DNA of 64,000 nt from assembly GCA_015499995.1 (NCBI GenBank), contig JADNRV010000272.1, positions 1 to 64,000 on the forward strand. Direction: 5' to 3'. Below, piece after piece: positions 22,963 through 34,213 of the stretch. The translations under genes and the position numbers were made by a program. Each line of letters opens with the position of its first letter. Positions within the stretch are counted from its first letter, which is position 1. The notes below the pieces were generated by a model. It ran no database searches. It was given only the letters and a program-made list of their open reading frames with translations, and had not been told where the DNA came from. The stretch comes from Flammula alnicola. Taxonomy: Eukaryota > Basidiomycota > Agaricomycetes > Agaricales > Strophariaceae.

Positions 22963-23760
22963 TCACAAACCAGAGACACCTTCCTTTATTATTTTATGAG
23001 CGACGCCTTTGGCAATTGAACAGGTATTCTGAATGGAGGAGGAATATAATAAAAGTAAGATTTGTCTTTCTTGCGGGTCAATCTTCAAAGATCCTCGGTT
23101 GTCCCTCAAGATCAAATGTCTGCTTGAGGCCCTGAGCAGCTCAATCAGTGCCAATCGCGATAGAACAGGCCAGTTGTTGTGACTTACTACCATGCCTTTG
23201 GTTTCTTGGGCAACTTCCATGAATTTATCGTATCCTGCTTGAGTTGTGATATCAATGTCCCACCATTCCTGTGGGACAGTATCAGTAATCCGGGTGGATG
23301 AACATTCGATGGCTGCCGGGGTGATGTGCCTGGATTCCATGTCAAGGCAGTAGAGAGCGAGCTTCTGACCCATGGCACTGAAACCATAAAGCCTGGGGGT
23401 CTTGCAAGATTTGGCGAGGATGCGGAAGGTTTGCCTCATCTTCTTATCCGCAACGGCCCTGGCACTGTCGTCGTCAATGTCTGCTGCAGGTTTGACGTCA
23501 AGGAAGAAAACAGGGATCTGCTCTCTTTCGCGCACAAATTCGACAACGAAAGAGTAAAGAATGCCTCTATTGTGTCCCTGTGGCGTATGAAGTGGATATT
23601 GAGGCCACACTGTGAAATCCGCCGAGGGGAACACAGAGAATAGGAAGGAATTGTAAATTCCGCGGCACTGGCCCAACTCATCTGGCAAGATCGTATCATC
23701 GGAGGAAATACAAGAAAAAAGCTCGCGAATGTATGGATGTGACATGTGTGGAAGCGGCAT
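22963..23760 (-). CDS. Hypothetical protein with PD-(D/E)XK-nuclease-like core
   Basis: A single long open frame of 265 aa. The core shows a beta-strand/acidic/lysine pattern, YSFVVEFVREREQIPVFFLD followed by VKP, and a downstream helix with ARAVADKKMRQTFR and a strand (RLYGFSAMGQKLALYCLD). That layout, ending in (D/E)-x-K (LDVKP), recurs in basidiomycete proteins related to the restriction-endonuclease fold. It could therefore be a PD-(D/E)XK domain, but catalytic activity is unproven. The last about 60 residues may be translated intron, because a GTAAGT-like donor lies at about 23187, so the true 3' end could differ. Confidence 0.55.
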   Translation of the reverse strand: MPLPHMSHPYIRELFSCISSDDTILPDELGQCRGIYNSFLFSVFPSADFTVWPQYPLHTPQGHNRGILYSFVVEFVREREQIPVFFLDVKPAADIDDDSARAVADKKMRQTFRILAKSCKTPRLYGFSAMGQKLALYCLDMESRHITPAAIECSSTRITDTVPQEWWDIDITTQAGYDKFMEVAQETKGMVVSHNNWPVLSRLALIELLRASSRHLILRDNRGSLKIDPQERQILLLLYSSSIQNTCSIAKGVAHKIIKEGVSGL

Positions 23761-24254
23761 GTTGCGATTTTGGCGGTTCTTCGTTGCTTAGTATGGCGAA
23801 GTCGTGCAGAAAGAAAGGCTCTCAGTATTTTCCTTGTCTTACATCATGATGTGACGAAATCTGAGACAAGCCCTAGAGTAGTGCGCACATAAACCAGTGA
23901 CAAGACAAGAGGGAAAATGGTGTCCGTCCTGATGTAAATAAGGACAGCACCGCGGGGGTGAATGTCACAGTAAGAATCGCGTTTCCAAGGATGAGGAATC
24001 GCGAGAAGGATGAAGCTTGGATAAAGCCAACTTGGATAAGCACAGCCACATCCTAATCTAATCTAATCTAATGACCGCAAATTAAGAAATTCTTCAATGT
24101 GGTGATGACGGAGACAGTAATCTGGCTTCTGTCGTGACATATATGTGTCCAGAGATAATAAATAACTCCAGAGGAGGAAGGTTGTATTTTATATTTACAC
24201 AGGTGCGAGCTCAAGTTAACGTTGATACTTCCCAACTAAGTACAGTACTGATCT

Positions 24255-25823
24255 TCATTTCTTCCATATGGAGGTTCGTTTCGTCATTCCATTTGCTGTA
24301 ACTTTGGAGTTCCTCATAAGACTTTGCATGACAATACGTTCCGCCTTCTCAGTCTTTTAGTCGTGGCGCAGAGACTGGAATCCTATTATCAGCGTACCTG
24401 AGAACGTCCGACGCTCGTCTCCTGGATGACTACAGCTGGGGCTCGCCAGGCGGCGGGTCTTGAAGAATACTCTTCTTGACCCGCCGAATAGTATTCTTCT
24501 TGATACATCGGCCCTTCAATCTGTGGTAATCGTCAAAGTGCGGCCTATATAGTTATCGGGGAAAAATGAACTTACCTCCCATACCATTTTTCGTGCGGCT
24601 GCAATATCAGAGGCGGTCTTCCAGAAATTCTTGTTGGCCTCGGTTTTCTCGGTGACATTGTAAATATTTTCGACTTCAATGGTATTCATCTTGACACCCA
24701 TGTCTTTCAGCCTTTTGTCCATGTCGTCGACAACCTCTTCGACCGGCTTTGATTTGCCGTAGACACTTCGGACAATGTTCTTCTGGTATCGCGTTATCAG
24801 ATTCTCCATCGCGATAGCTTCCAAGGCGGTGCCGACAACGTAATCTCCAAGTTGGTCTGCATCGGTGAGCGGAAACATCTTGCCACTGGCCAGAAATCGC
24901 AAATTATGACTAATTCATTAGAGGCTAAGAATGAAGGTCCCTTGCCTTGTAATTTCGCTCAAGCCTTTATAGAAGTCCACGGCATTCTGTTCGGGGGTTA
25001 TTGAACACGGGGCAGTATTTTACCATGGAGGCTTACTTTATATGTGCCCAGCTCGGGCTCGCAGCCGACAACGAACTTTGGTCATGATTAATTAGTGTTG
25101 CTTTACTCGAAATGCGTTCATCAAAGTCTCACCAGAGTGATTCCCTGCTCAGCCATCCTTCGAGCAATATCCAGGGGATCGTTCTCTGCAATTAAAAGAT
25201 GAGCGGGAACGAGTCTAGAGAAGCGACCCTTTTTTGTGCTTACGATCAGGGGACGCGTCGAACGCGTCGTGAGATGCTCCGATACCATGTGGGGGTGAGT
25301 CAGTAATAAGAACGACTATCTTCGCCGCCTTTTCTTCCCAATCCATACGCAAAGCTTCTGCAAGGGCCGCCGTCTGCGCTTCGGGCCCATCTCCACCACC
25401 CGAACCCTTCAAAGACTTCAAGTTTTTCTCCATAAAGGATATGTCAGAGGAGAACCCAAAGTCCTTCGTGACATAAGTCATGTCTTGTGGGGGATGGTCG
25501 CGGAAGGCGATGAGCCCGAACCTGATATTGTCCTGGTCGAGGTTGGTTGTGCGAGATATTTTCTGGCATATGGTTCGAATAGCCGCTGTTGCGGCCTCGA
25601 TATACGGCCTCTGGCTCCCGGTTGTATCCTGAACGAAGAGTATATCCCTGCATTAAGATATAGATGATTGTATTAAGGCCTCAAATATCCAAGTAGATGT
25701 ATGAACTTACACCTTTTCATGGTTTGAGTCCTCGGGGTCGCTCGCAATACTTGATGTATCGTTGATTTCGGCATTTCTTTTTTTGACCTTTCTGAATATG
25801 CCACGAAGCCATTTAAAGAACAT
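24255..25823 (-). CDS. vWFA-domain protein (copy A, intact)
   Basis: Eight exons (25823-25711, 25647-25244, 25185-25133, 25075-25037, 24986-24946, 24885-24576, 24520-24398, 24344-24255) give 390 aa. Exon 2 holds a von Willebrand factor A domain with an intact metal-ion-dependent adhesion site: [15 protein letters not shown] supplies D-x-T-x-[11 protein letters not shown] and [11 protein letters not shown] supply the other loops. The C-terminal half ([14 protein letters not shown] onward) is shared with copies B and C but otherwise unknown. Related vWFA modules occur with alpha-kinases in Dictyostelium; no kinase is present here. Intron 5 begins with GC (AAG|GCAAGG) rather than GT, a likely GC-AG intron; the same join in copy C uses GT. 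Exons 2-6 are identical in length in copies A and C. Confidence 0.8.
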
Positions 25824-26284
25824 CGAACAACTTGAAGTGAGTGAATAGTAGGTGAATGACCCTATGGACTTTGGATTTCGCTCCTTCATATTTATAGGGT
25901 TATTCGCCATGGGCATTTCGTAGATATTTTTAGAACGCAGTGACTGTATCGGTGAGATGAACGTTATCAATTCCTAGGACACAGCTTTTGTTGAGGTCAC
26001 GCAACACAACCAACGTATCTGTATACTCGAGTACATGACACCACTGGTATTCTATAAGAAATTCTACTGCAACATCGTGCGACGAACTATCGCCATGTCT
26101 TGTGGTGAGCACAGCCTTCAAGTGTGCAAATAAGTATAGCACTTTGTATCAATTATCAATAACGCACGGGCGGCACGGCCGCTGGAACGCGCTTGTCCGT
26201 TAAATATGGGTATACAGTACATATGATGATTATAAGGGAAATATAGAAGGCGAAGACGGGAGACTTATAGGGTTAAGTTCCGGG

Positions 26285-27790
26285 TTAAGTTCGCCGAGTC
26301 ATTCCAGTAGGTGTGACGTTAGAGCTCCTCATGACGCCCTGCATCACGGCGCGTTTGGCCTTTTCAGATGATGAGAACCTAATGGTAAGAGAAATACAAA
26401 AGAGTTTAAATCCAGCGCACCTGAGAATAAGCGACCCCGGCCTTCCTAAGCCTGGCATCGGGAGCTTTCTCCTGATGCATAGCATATTTCGTCAAATGGC
26501 TGCATGGGTATAGACGCCCGGCCCAAAGACATACCACTGAAACCCCCGTCCGTGCATCCGAGATGCTTCCTGAGGTCTTCCATATAATCGCATTGTTCTC
26601 CATCGTAGCGGATTGGTTATAAATATTCTTGACGTTCATCGTCGTTTTGATTTGGACAATTCTGGTTTTCCGCCTATTGTGGACACCATCCATCACGGTT
26701 TCGATTGGCCGTAGACATTGTCTACGACTTCTGCTTTGTATTCCTCGATCAGCTTCTCTGTTTCGATTATTTCGACGGCGGTCCAGCGACGTAGTCTCCT
26801 AATTGGTCGGCCAAAGTAAGGGGGAATATCTGTCCGCTTTTCAGAGGATAAGCTTTGGAGCACATCACAAGCAAATACCTGCCTGGTGATCTCCGATAGA
26901 GCTGTATGGAAATCTACTGCGTTCTTTTCAGTATGAGTACCTGTTCAGGATTAGTTGGAGTCGCCTTACTTTATAAGAGCTGACTGTCGGTTCGCAAGCG
27001 ACCACGAACTAGCATGCGATTCAGAGGACATATCAAGAAGAGTCTTCACCGAGGTCTTACTAGTGTAATTCTTCGCTCGGCCATCTGGCGCGCAATATCA
27101 AGGGGGTCATTATCTGCCACGCAAATGGATGAGTCAAAGATCAAGGATATGTACATAGATCGAATCAACTCATACCAGAACTGGCGACTCATCAAACTCG
27201 TCATCTTCCTCTCCAATACCGGCGCATCCGTGATAAGAACACCCATCTTGGCCGCGTTCTGCTCCCACTTCATCTTCAACACCTTCGCCAGCGCCGCTGT
27301 TACCGCCTCCGGACCATCGCCTCCACCACTCGCCTTCAACGACCGCAAGTTCCGCTGCATAACGCGCATATTAGAACTGAACCTGAAGTCCTTCGTGACC
27401 GTGTCCTGCGGAGGGTGGTCGCGGAACGCGATGAGCCCGAAGCGGATGTTGTTTGCGGCGATGTTCGTCGATTGGGATGTCTTTTGGCATATGGTTTGGA
27501 TGGCAGATATTGCGGAGTCGACGTATGGCCATTGGCTACCGGTGGTGCCTTGGAGGAAAAGAACGTCACTAAAGATTGCAAGAGAATCTGATATTCAATC
27601 AAGTGTATTTGATAATTAGAGTTGTTGGTGGGAGTATGCACGTACATTTTATTCAGTCCTGCGGCGCTGTCCGAAGTCTGTGCACCCGTAATGGCCTTGT
27701 GCCGGCTGAACAATTTGTTGAAGAAAGACACGAAGAAAAAAATGTTAGTGGAGGATATGCGGTGGGTGCTACGACAGCATAAGCTCAATA
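26285..27790 (-). pseudogene. vWFA-domain protein (copy B, decayed)
   Basis: Minus-strand remains of the same gene as copies A and C, in the same exon order. The MIDAS aspartate is lost (LQGTTGSQ instead of QDTTGSQ). About 8 bp are missing after ITDAP, shifting the frame; the shifted frame still reads GIGEEDDEFDESP as in the relatives. A further base loss in exon 6 (GDYV...AVEIIETE) breaks the frame, and the expected start codon reads GTG (VSFFNKLFSR). The last exon (KRAVMQGVMRSSN...GMTRRT) survives. Multiple independent lesions make it a pseudogene, lying 460 bp upstream of copy A in direct orientation. Confidence 0.8.
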
Positions 27791-28006
27791 ACTTGGCCCT
27801 CTTATAATTTTGTAGGTCTGAATATCAGCGCCCCGTTCCAGCATTGAAAAGGGTCTCCCCGCTGAACATGGATCGACTTCTAATGACTTGGAATGAGCCC
27901 CTAAGCGGGCGGAAATCGAAGCTGTGTGTCTGTGCAACTATTTCCTTGGAAGGTTAGAGGATACATGGGAAGAAAAGGGAGCGTAGTTCAACCTCATCGA
28001 CGTCCT

Positions 28007-28407
28007 TCACAATGTTGACAGAAGAGACTGTGCACACTTGGTGCACACCGTCATACAAGTAACATGAGTCTTGTCCAAACCCGAATAGGCACTGGCCCCG
28101 AAACCATAGTTTGGAGTGGCAGTTGAAGCTTTCTGAATGACGCGTTTTTGGTCCAACTCATCAACCATGAAATTCGTGAACCAAGTCATGATGGGCATCA
28201 GTGCCTGGAAGAAAACGTTCGATCCCAACGCCTTGTCGATGCGCTAAGGTTGCTAGACCTGAAAGCCGTGCCGCTGTCAAGGAATCTGCCAAAATCAACT
28301 CGATCGACGATCCAAGTACACGTTTGCTGAGGATCTTCGGATTGCTGTCTTGCTTCCTGCTTGCCCGAGAAAAAGGACTGGCGCTGCTCCTCTTGGGTAG
28401 AGTACAT
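28007..28407 (-). CDS. Hypothetical small protein, unresolved model
   Basis: A minus-strand chain starts MYSTQEEQRQSFFSGKQEAR at 28407. A second coherent segment, ALGSNVFFQALMPIMTWFTN then FMVDELDQKRVIQKA, ends in a Cys-rich tail (CMTVCTKCAQSLL) at 28007. I could not find a splice joining the two in one frame. The sequence composition looks coding, but the family is not recognised. Confidence 0.35.
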
Positions 28408-28633
28408 AAAGCACTGTGATTCAATTTTCCTGCCTTTCCCTAGTCGTGGGCGTAGTGAAATACATGATGTAGACGAAAGAAATACATAGCTCTAGATCTC
28501 CGGCAATTATATGCAAGGTGAGCTATACCTGACGCCCATTTTTCCGGGCATTTCACCAATTGAAGGTTGCCCCAACGCGATCGTATGGTAATCGGGAGAC
28601 GGGTGAATTAACGAGTAGGTCTTGACCAGTCGT

Positions 28634-29719
28634 CTATTGGTCCTTTTTCTTCCCCTTCTTGCTTGCACCACTTCCAGGAACAATCTTTAGAGTTGCCACA
28701 GGGGTGGAAGGCGCCAGCCAATGCACCTTGATGACCCGTGCGGCAAACAAGAGCCCTAGAACAGCGGTCGCAAGGGATTTAGCACCGAGAGCACTGAGTG
28801 GGGGGAAATCTGAGTCGGCATGGGGTTTGCGTGTTACAGATAGAAGGGGAGATGATAGAATGAGCGTGGTGTATGTGTGGACCGAGGAGAACGCATGGTG
28901 GCCGGTGGTGCTGCTATAGATAAGAGCTGTGGTGATATATGTAAATAAAGCGGAAGGATGGATTTCACAAATAACTGACCAACCAAAGCACCTCCCCATA
29001 GATCGAGAGTGCCGGCCCACCCAGCACCTGCGCGAAGAACTGGAGGTGTGCTGAATGACCAGTTCGGGGTCCAAGCCCCGACGGTGCTGGCAGAAAGCCC
29101 GCCCCCGGCAGAGACGATGGCGCCCAAAAGCATGTGTGTCAGGGCAGAATTCTGATACTCTGGGTGGATATTCGGGGAGTAAAGCAGTCCGAGGGCGGAA
29201 GTGACGGCGTTTGTGCGTAACAGGGCATCTAATGGCCATAAAATGGTGTCGGTAACTGGGGGGTAGAGCAGCTAGATGCAAGATCACTCCAAGGCATTAC
29301 AGGCAAGATTGAGCGCACGTACGTCAGGGAATATCTGGAAGAGGAGTGTGAGGACTAGATGGACGGATATGTAGATGATCGAGGGGCTGAAAGAATACAG
29401 CATGGGCGGCGGTAGTCCCAGGAAGAAATGCGAAATAAGGCCACCGCCCCAGCACTGTCCAAAGTCAGTCCCTTTGTCCAGAACTCAAGAACTCAAGAAC
29501 ACGAACCATAATGAGATAGCCTGTTATATAAGTCCCCCATGAAAGTGGCGTTGGCGAACGACGCGCGTTTGCCTGGAATATCATTGACACGCGTGCGGCG
29601 TGTAGAGTCGGCGCTAATGGATACGGGAACCATACTGAGTGAACCTTGGTGGTATTAATGTACACCAGGGCATCTGATATGGGACGCAGGTAGTTTGCAG
29701 CCGTCAAAGCTAGCTCCAT
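28634..29719 (-). CDS. Multi-span membrane protein, TRIC cation-channel-like
   Basis: Exons 29719-29507, 29454-29323, 29271-28980 and 28926-28634 give 309 aa in one frame. About six hydrophobic segments are visible. The motif CWGGGLISHFFLGLPPP resembles the GGG...LGxPP segment of trimeric intracellular cation channels, and GAIVSAGGGLSAS could be the second conserved glycine motif. The C-terminus GASKKGKKKDQ is lysine-rich, as in ER-resident membrane proteins. If correct, it would be a counter-ion channel of the ER or nuclear membrane. The assignment rests on motif spacing only. It is divergent from the fusion gene at 30106 with a 386-bp shared promoter containing a TTGAGC triplet repeat. Confidence 0.55.
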
Positions 29720-30105
29720 GATGAAGGTTAAGAACAAAAATTAGTTTGCTTTCGTGGATCGCGGTGACCAACGTCGAACGTGACCGGGCAGCCTTCAGGC
29801 ACACGAGTAGCTTACATATTTGACCTCGTGAGCAAGAAACGTCCGATCCCGACGCATCCCGTACTGCGATTCTTGCAATTGACGTGCTAACACACCTTCT
29901 AGTCTCAGTGAAATCTTTTCCTTATCTACGCACTCACAAGACCTCGAAGAAAACGATGTTGGAACTTGGATCAAAAAACAGTCTCGTCGCTAACTTCTGA
30001 ATCCGGTAACCGGCTTTCTCTCACTCACCCACCAAGTCCAAAAACTTGAGCTTGAGCTTGAGCACTTGACGCTGACCCTCTCTTACATTTTCCACAGTAC
30101 AGGAT

Positions 30106-31947
30106 ATGGCACCATCCAAATTTCCTCTTGGACCTTCAAGAGTTGTGGCAGGGAGAAATCCTCCCCCAGGCACCGACAGCTACGCTGATGCGATTCGGGA
30201 GCGTCGTGGAGCACGCGGAATCACCCCGCTCGATGCCAATCTTCTCCATGTACCTCCTATTGCTGGTGGGTATAATAGCCTGATGGGGGCTATCAGGACA
30301 AAGGGAAAACTTCCAGGTGACATCCGTGAAGCCATGGTGTGCAATGCTTGCCCTGCATGATTTTACACCGTCTGAATCCAGCTCTAGATTCTCCGCGTTG
30401 CGGCGATAAACCATGCCGCGTTTGAATGGATCCAGCATGAACAGATAGGCCGCAAGGAGGGGCTATCCACTGGCCAATTATACGTCATTCGGGATGCAAA
30501 GACCCCTTTACCATCTCTCCCGACCGTCCTCACCCATCTCCAGACTGCCGCTTTGGCGTACACGGATCACAGCACTCGCGATGCCCGTGTTCCTATGAGC
30601 GTCATACAGGAGCTCAAGAAACAAGTCAAGGCTTATGTTGTGAACGGAAATCCGTCGCTGACCGCAGAAGAGGTTGATGCAAATGTGGACGACCTTTATG
30701 TAGAGGCAGTGATGGTCGTGGCTTCGTACAACATGGTATCCCGGTTCTTGCTGGGAACAGATGTGGCAGGACTCTCAGACACGGAAGTACCATGGCCTGT
30801 GGAGAAGAAAGAGGTGAGCGCTTCAGACATCTGTTATTCCTATTGTTGCTCCCTTTCTCAACTTTATTCTCTGCTGTATTTACGACGTTCTGACTGTCAA
30901 TTTATTTCAACCTGGTCATAGCATTTTATTTCTCTCCCGTCCTTCCCTCCGTCCTCAACGCTAACACACACGATACACGCCGTCACCCTTATCACTTCTC
31001 CTTCCGCGCCCTGGTTGGTCTTTTCCAACTCCCTCCTTACCGATTGGACCATGTGGAGTTATATCATACCATATTTTTTGGATCTCCCATCTTCCGAAAC
31101 GACACCATACAACATCCTCCTCCACTCTCAGCGAGGGCATGGTCTATCCACACTCCCACCACCGACGGCTCACCAAGATCGCTTGACAACGATCCCGCTC
31201 CTCGCTAGCGACATCGCGAACCTGCTCGACGCGCTCTCCATCCCGACCCCCGTCCGCTCGGTTATCGGCGTCTCGCAAGGCGGTGCAGCCGTCCTCGCGT
31301 TTGCCGCGATGTACGCCGATAAGACGAGAAGCGTCGTTGCTTGCGACACGGCGCCGCGCACACCGGTCGGGAATAAAGAGGCTTGGGAGGACAGGATCCG
31401 CCTCGTACACGGTGCCTCTGACTCTACGCCAGCATCTACTGCGGACACGGACGAGTACGCGAAACGCGTAGGCATGGCCAAATTGGCCAAAGCTACCGTT
31501 CCCCGGTGGTTCCCTCCTGGATCCTTATGTAGCACTGGGGTCGCCGAAGGCGAGAAGCAAGCGCGTTGGGTGGAAGAAATGGTCGAACGAACGGACGTTG
31601 CGGGATTCGTCCACGGTGCGAGGGCGCTTGGGGACTATGACGTCTTCCAACTCTCAGCCGATACAGGGGTGCCTGCTCAAGAAGGGGGAGGCTTATTTAA
31701 CAGCCCCATTGAGCGTGTGCTCCTCCTTGCGGGGAGCCTCGACGGCGGTGGAAAAGTCGCTAAAGGACTACAGGATCTATCCACAAATTGGAACGACCAC
31801 AAGCGCGGCGGAAACACGGATAAATCGCCGACAGATGCACCTACGCGTGTACAATTCGTGGAAATCGACAGTGCCGGGCATCTGCCAATGATTGATTCTC
31901 CTGTTACGTTCAGTAAATATCTAACCCAGTGGGTAGGAGCATTCTAA
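30106..31947 (+). CDS. Fusion: carboxymuconolactone decarboxylase - 3-oxoadipate enol-lactonase-like hydrolase
   Basis: Three exons (30106-30336, 30388-30813, 30922-31947) give 560 aa without a stop, so both domains lie in one frame. Residues about 40-215 are an AhpD/carboxymuconolactone decarboxylase domain, including LPGDIREAMILRVAAINHAA and FEWIQHEQIGRKEGLS. Residues about 220-560 are an alpha/beta-hydrolase: NSLLTDWTMW near the oxyanion loop, SQRGHGLS, nucleophile elbow GVSQGG, and catalytic-His segment IDSAGHLPM. In the beta-ketoadipate pathway these two activities decarboxylate the carboxymuconolactone and open the enol-lactone to 3-oxoadipate. Bacterial PcaL fuses them in the reverse order. 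Introns are 51 and 108 bp. Partial copies of the hydrolase part lie just downstream. Confidence 0.85.
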
Positions 31948-32549
31948 TCGGCCCCCTACTCTGTTACCATCGATATGAATACGAAACTATTTCTGCCTGC
32001 CTGCCTGGTGACTTTACTGCATGCCGCTTTGCGATGACATGCTAGAGCTTGTGACTGATTGTATACATTTTGCGACTCTGAGACGTCGACGAAGCAGCAT
32101 GTGAAATCTATAGCACACGAGGTCATGAATCATCACTTGCAGAAATGTACATAGATAAAACAGTCTTGCTACAATCTGGAGGACGAAAAATTCAGGACAA
32201 ATAATTGGGTTTGCCAAATAAACGACGTTAAGCCAACATCCAGTGGGAACAACAATCCCTCCTCTCTCTCAGTACTTTATACTCTTGGAATAGACGGAGG
32301 AGTGACTTCGGAAAAGAGTCAAAGATTCACAAAAATGGCATGTCGACAGCATAGCTATCCAGAGTACACACTATCTGACACAAAGTTTTGGTTATGTATG
32401 ACCGTCATGTATTCGTCTTTATGAACTATTTGTTAAAGGTGATATTCTCGATGTTTGTCAAAAACATCGCCAGCCAATCTATGACCTGTCTGTGGCGGCT
32501 TCGAGGCAGCGCCAAGCCTCAGCGCTCGCACTCAGTGGACGGACCGAAA

Positions 32550-33150
32550 TATCCGCCTCACTCGACAAAGGTTACCGTTCCTCGATGGTTCCTTCCTGGC
32601 TCCGTGTGTGGCACGGTGTGTAGCAATGTGGGAAGCGGACATGTTGGGTGGAAGAAATGGCCGAGCGCACCAGCTGCTCGCTTGGATAGTAGATTAGATT
32701 GTATGTGGCTGTGCATATTCATGCGCTAAGCGCGCGCTGCGACACTATCCCGCACGGGTGCCGCGCCTTCCCCAGTCAGAGTGGCCTGCTCCAACGGACG
32801 TAGCGGGATTCATCCACGGCGCGAAGGCGCTTGGGGACGCTTGGGGACTATGACGTCTTCCATCTCTCAGCCGGTCCAGGGGCAGCTTCCTTGGGGCACG
32901 TGCTCCTTACTTTCTGGAGTGTCTTTTACAAGTTGACGTTGACACGCATGAACGCGAGGGACACACTAAATTGAGCTCCTTAACGCTTGGAGACTATGAC
33001 GTCTTCCATCTCTCAGCCGGTCCAGGGGCGCCTGCTCGAGAAATGGGAGGTTTGTTTAACAGCTTCCTTGGGGCGCGTGCTCCTTACTTTCTGGAGTGTC
33101 TTTTACAAGTTGACGTTGACACGCATGAACGCGAGGGACACGCTAAATCG
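32550..33150 (+). pseudogene. Fragmented copies of the enol-lactonase hydrolase region
   Basis: 32567-32612 matches the segment encoding TVPRWF-PPGS of the fusion gene (31490-31535). Two further copies, at about 32797-32970 and 32975-33150, match GALGDYDVFxLSAxxGxPA (31620-31700) and are near-identical to each other. The second keeps GGLFNS, deleted in the first. Each copy has indels or stops. They are decayed partial duplicates of the neighbouring gene, not genes. Confidence 0.8.
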
Positions 33151-33617
33151 AGCTCCTTCCCCATCGGCGATGGCTGTCTGTCGGAATTGGCTACTTCTCC
33201 AGATTTACTCAAGAGGAATCCCACTCTGTCAGCTGCGGCACACTAAATCGAGCTCCCTACCCGTCGACGATGGCTGTCTGTCGGAATTCGCTACTTCTCC
33301 AGATTTACTCAAGAAGAATCCCACTGTCGGCTGCGGCACAATCGACGACGGCTGTCTGTCGGAATTGGGTAATAAACAATTACCTTCTCCAGATTTACTC
33401 AAGAAGAATCGAGCTCTGTAAGTTGCGGCACACTCCTTACCCATCGACGACAGCTGTCTGTCGGAATTGGCTACTTCTCCAGATTTACTCAAGAAGAATC
33501 CCACTCTGTCAGTTGCGGCACACTCCTTACCCATCGACGACAGCTGTCTGTCGGAATTAATTGGCTACTTCTCCAGATTTACTCCAGAAGAATCCCACTC
33601 TGTCAGTTGGGGCACAC
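33148..33617. repeat. Minisatellite, five tandem units of about 90-99 bp
   Basis: Units start near 33148, 33247, 33342, 33434 and 33524. Each contains GCTGTCTGTCGGAATT, then CTTCTCCAGATTTACTC and a GGCACAC end. Units 4 and 5 are most alike; unit 3 carries a 9-bp insertion and unit 5 an AATT insertion. The array reads open in more than one frame simply because the unit lacks stops, which explains several spurious open frames. It directly abuts the hydrolase fragments. Confidence 0.9.
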
Positions 33618-33759
33618 CATCAACGCATGGCCTATGGATGGTGATAGATGGCAATAGCGCTCACCTGGGCAGATGCAAGTGGACGATGCGATGCAGCGAT
33701 CTTCTTTTCCGGTCTAGTAAGCCAGAGATAACGGCTATAACGTGTGTCTAACGACATTT

Positions 33760-34150
33760 GGAAGCACACATTCAACTTGAACCGCCGATTGGCGCCAAAA
33801 GTGGTACGCACCCGGCTTATGTATTATTATCAATAATCACACTCATCACCTCGGCCTTCTTGGAGCGTGTGATTTTTGTGCCAACTCTTTGTGTCTCTGC
33901 ACGGCATCATGATAAACATTATCTTGCGCGCTGAGAAAGCGAAGTGAAAGATGAAAATAAGTCAATCCCCGCTTTTAATCTGACAGAAACCGCGTTCCGT
34001 AAGTCTTTTTATGTTCCCCATACAACACAAATACCGATATAAGGTTGTTGAAGTAGATGCTAATGGAGGGTGAAGCAAAACCTCCTGGCAAGCTAGGTGT
34101 CCCCATTAGGAAGGTCCCCATGAGAGGATGATAATTGTTTCATCGGTATA
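33760..34150. other. Intergenic, nothing recognised
   Basis: Stretch between the minisatellite and the duplicated promoter of the chimeric gene. No motif or exon-like open frame. Confidence 0.4.
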
Positions 34151-34159
34151 TTAGGATCA

Positions 34160-34213
34160 TTCATTGCATAGAATCAGTAGAAGAGGACGCAACTGGAGAG
34201 TATAAAATCCGTC
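34160..34213 (+). promoter_or_regulatory. TATA-type promoter shared with 18.02-18.07 kb
   Basis: GAGTATAAAATCCGTC immediately precedes the start codon and is identical on the minus strand before the orphan leader at 18021. Upstream similarity extends at least 50 bp (ATTGCATAGA, AGAAGAG). The TATA-to-ATG distance is only about 10 bp, so the transcript leader would be short or start inside the box region. Confidence 0.55.

Noticed and set aside
32987..33751. Plus-strand frames of 144, 96 and 94 codons
   Set aside because: They read through the minisatellite, whose unit lacks stops in several frames. No domain.
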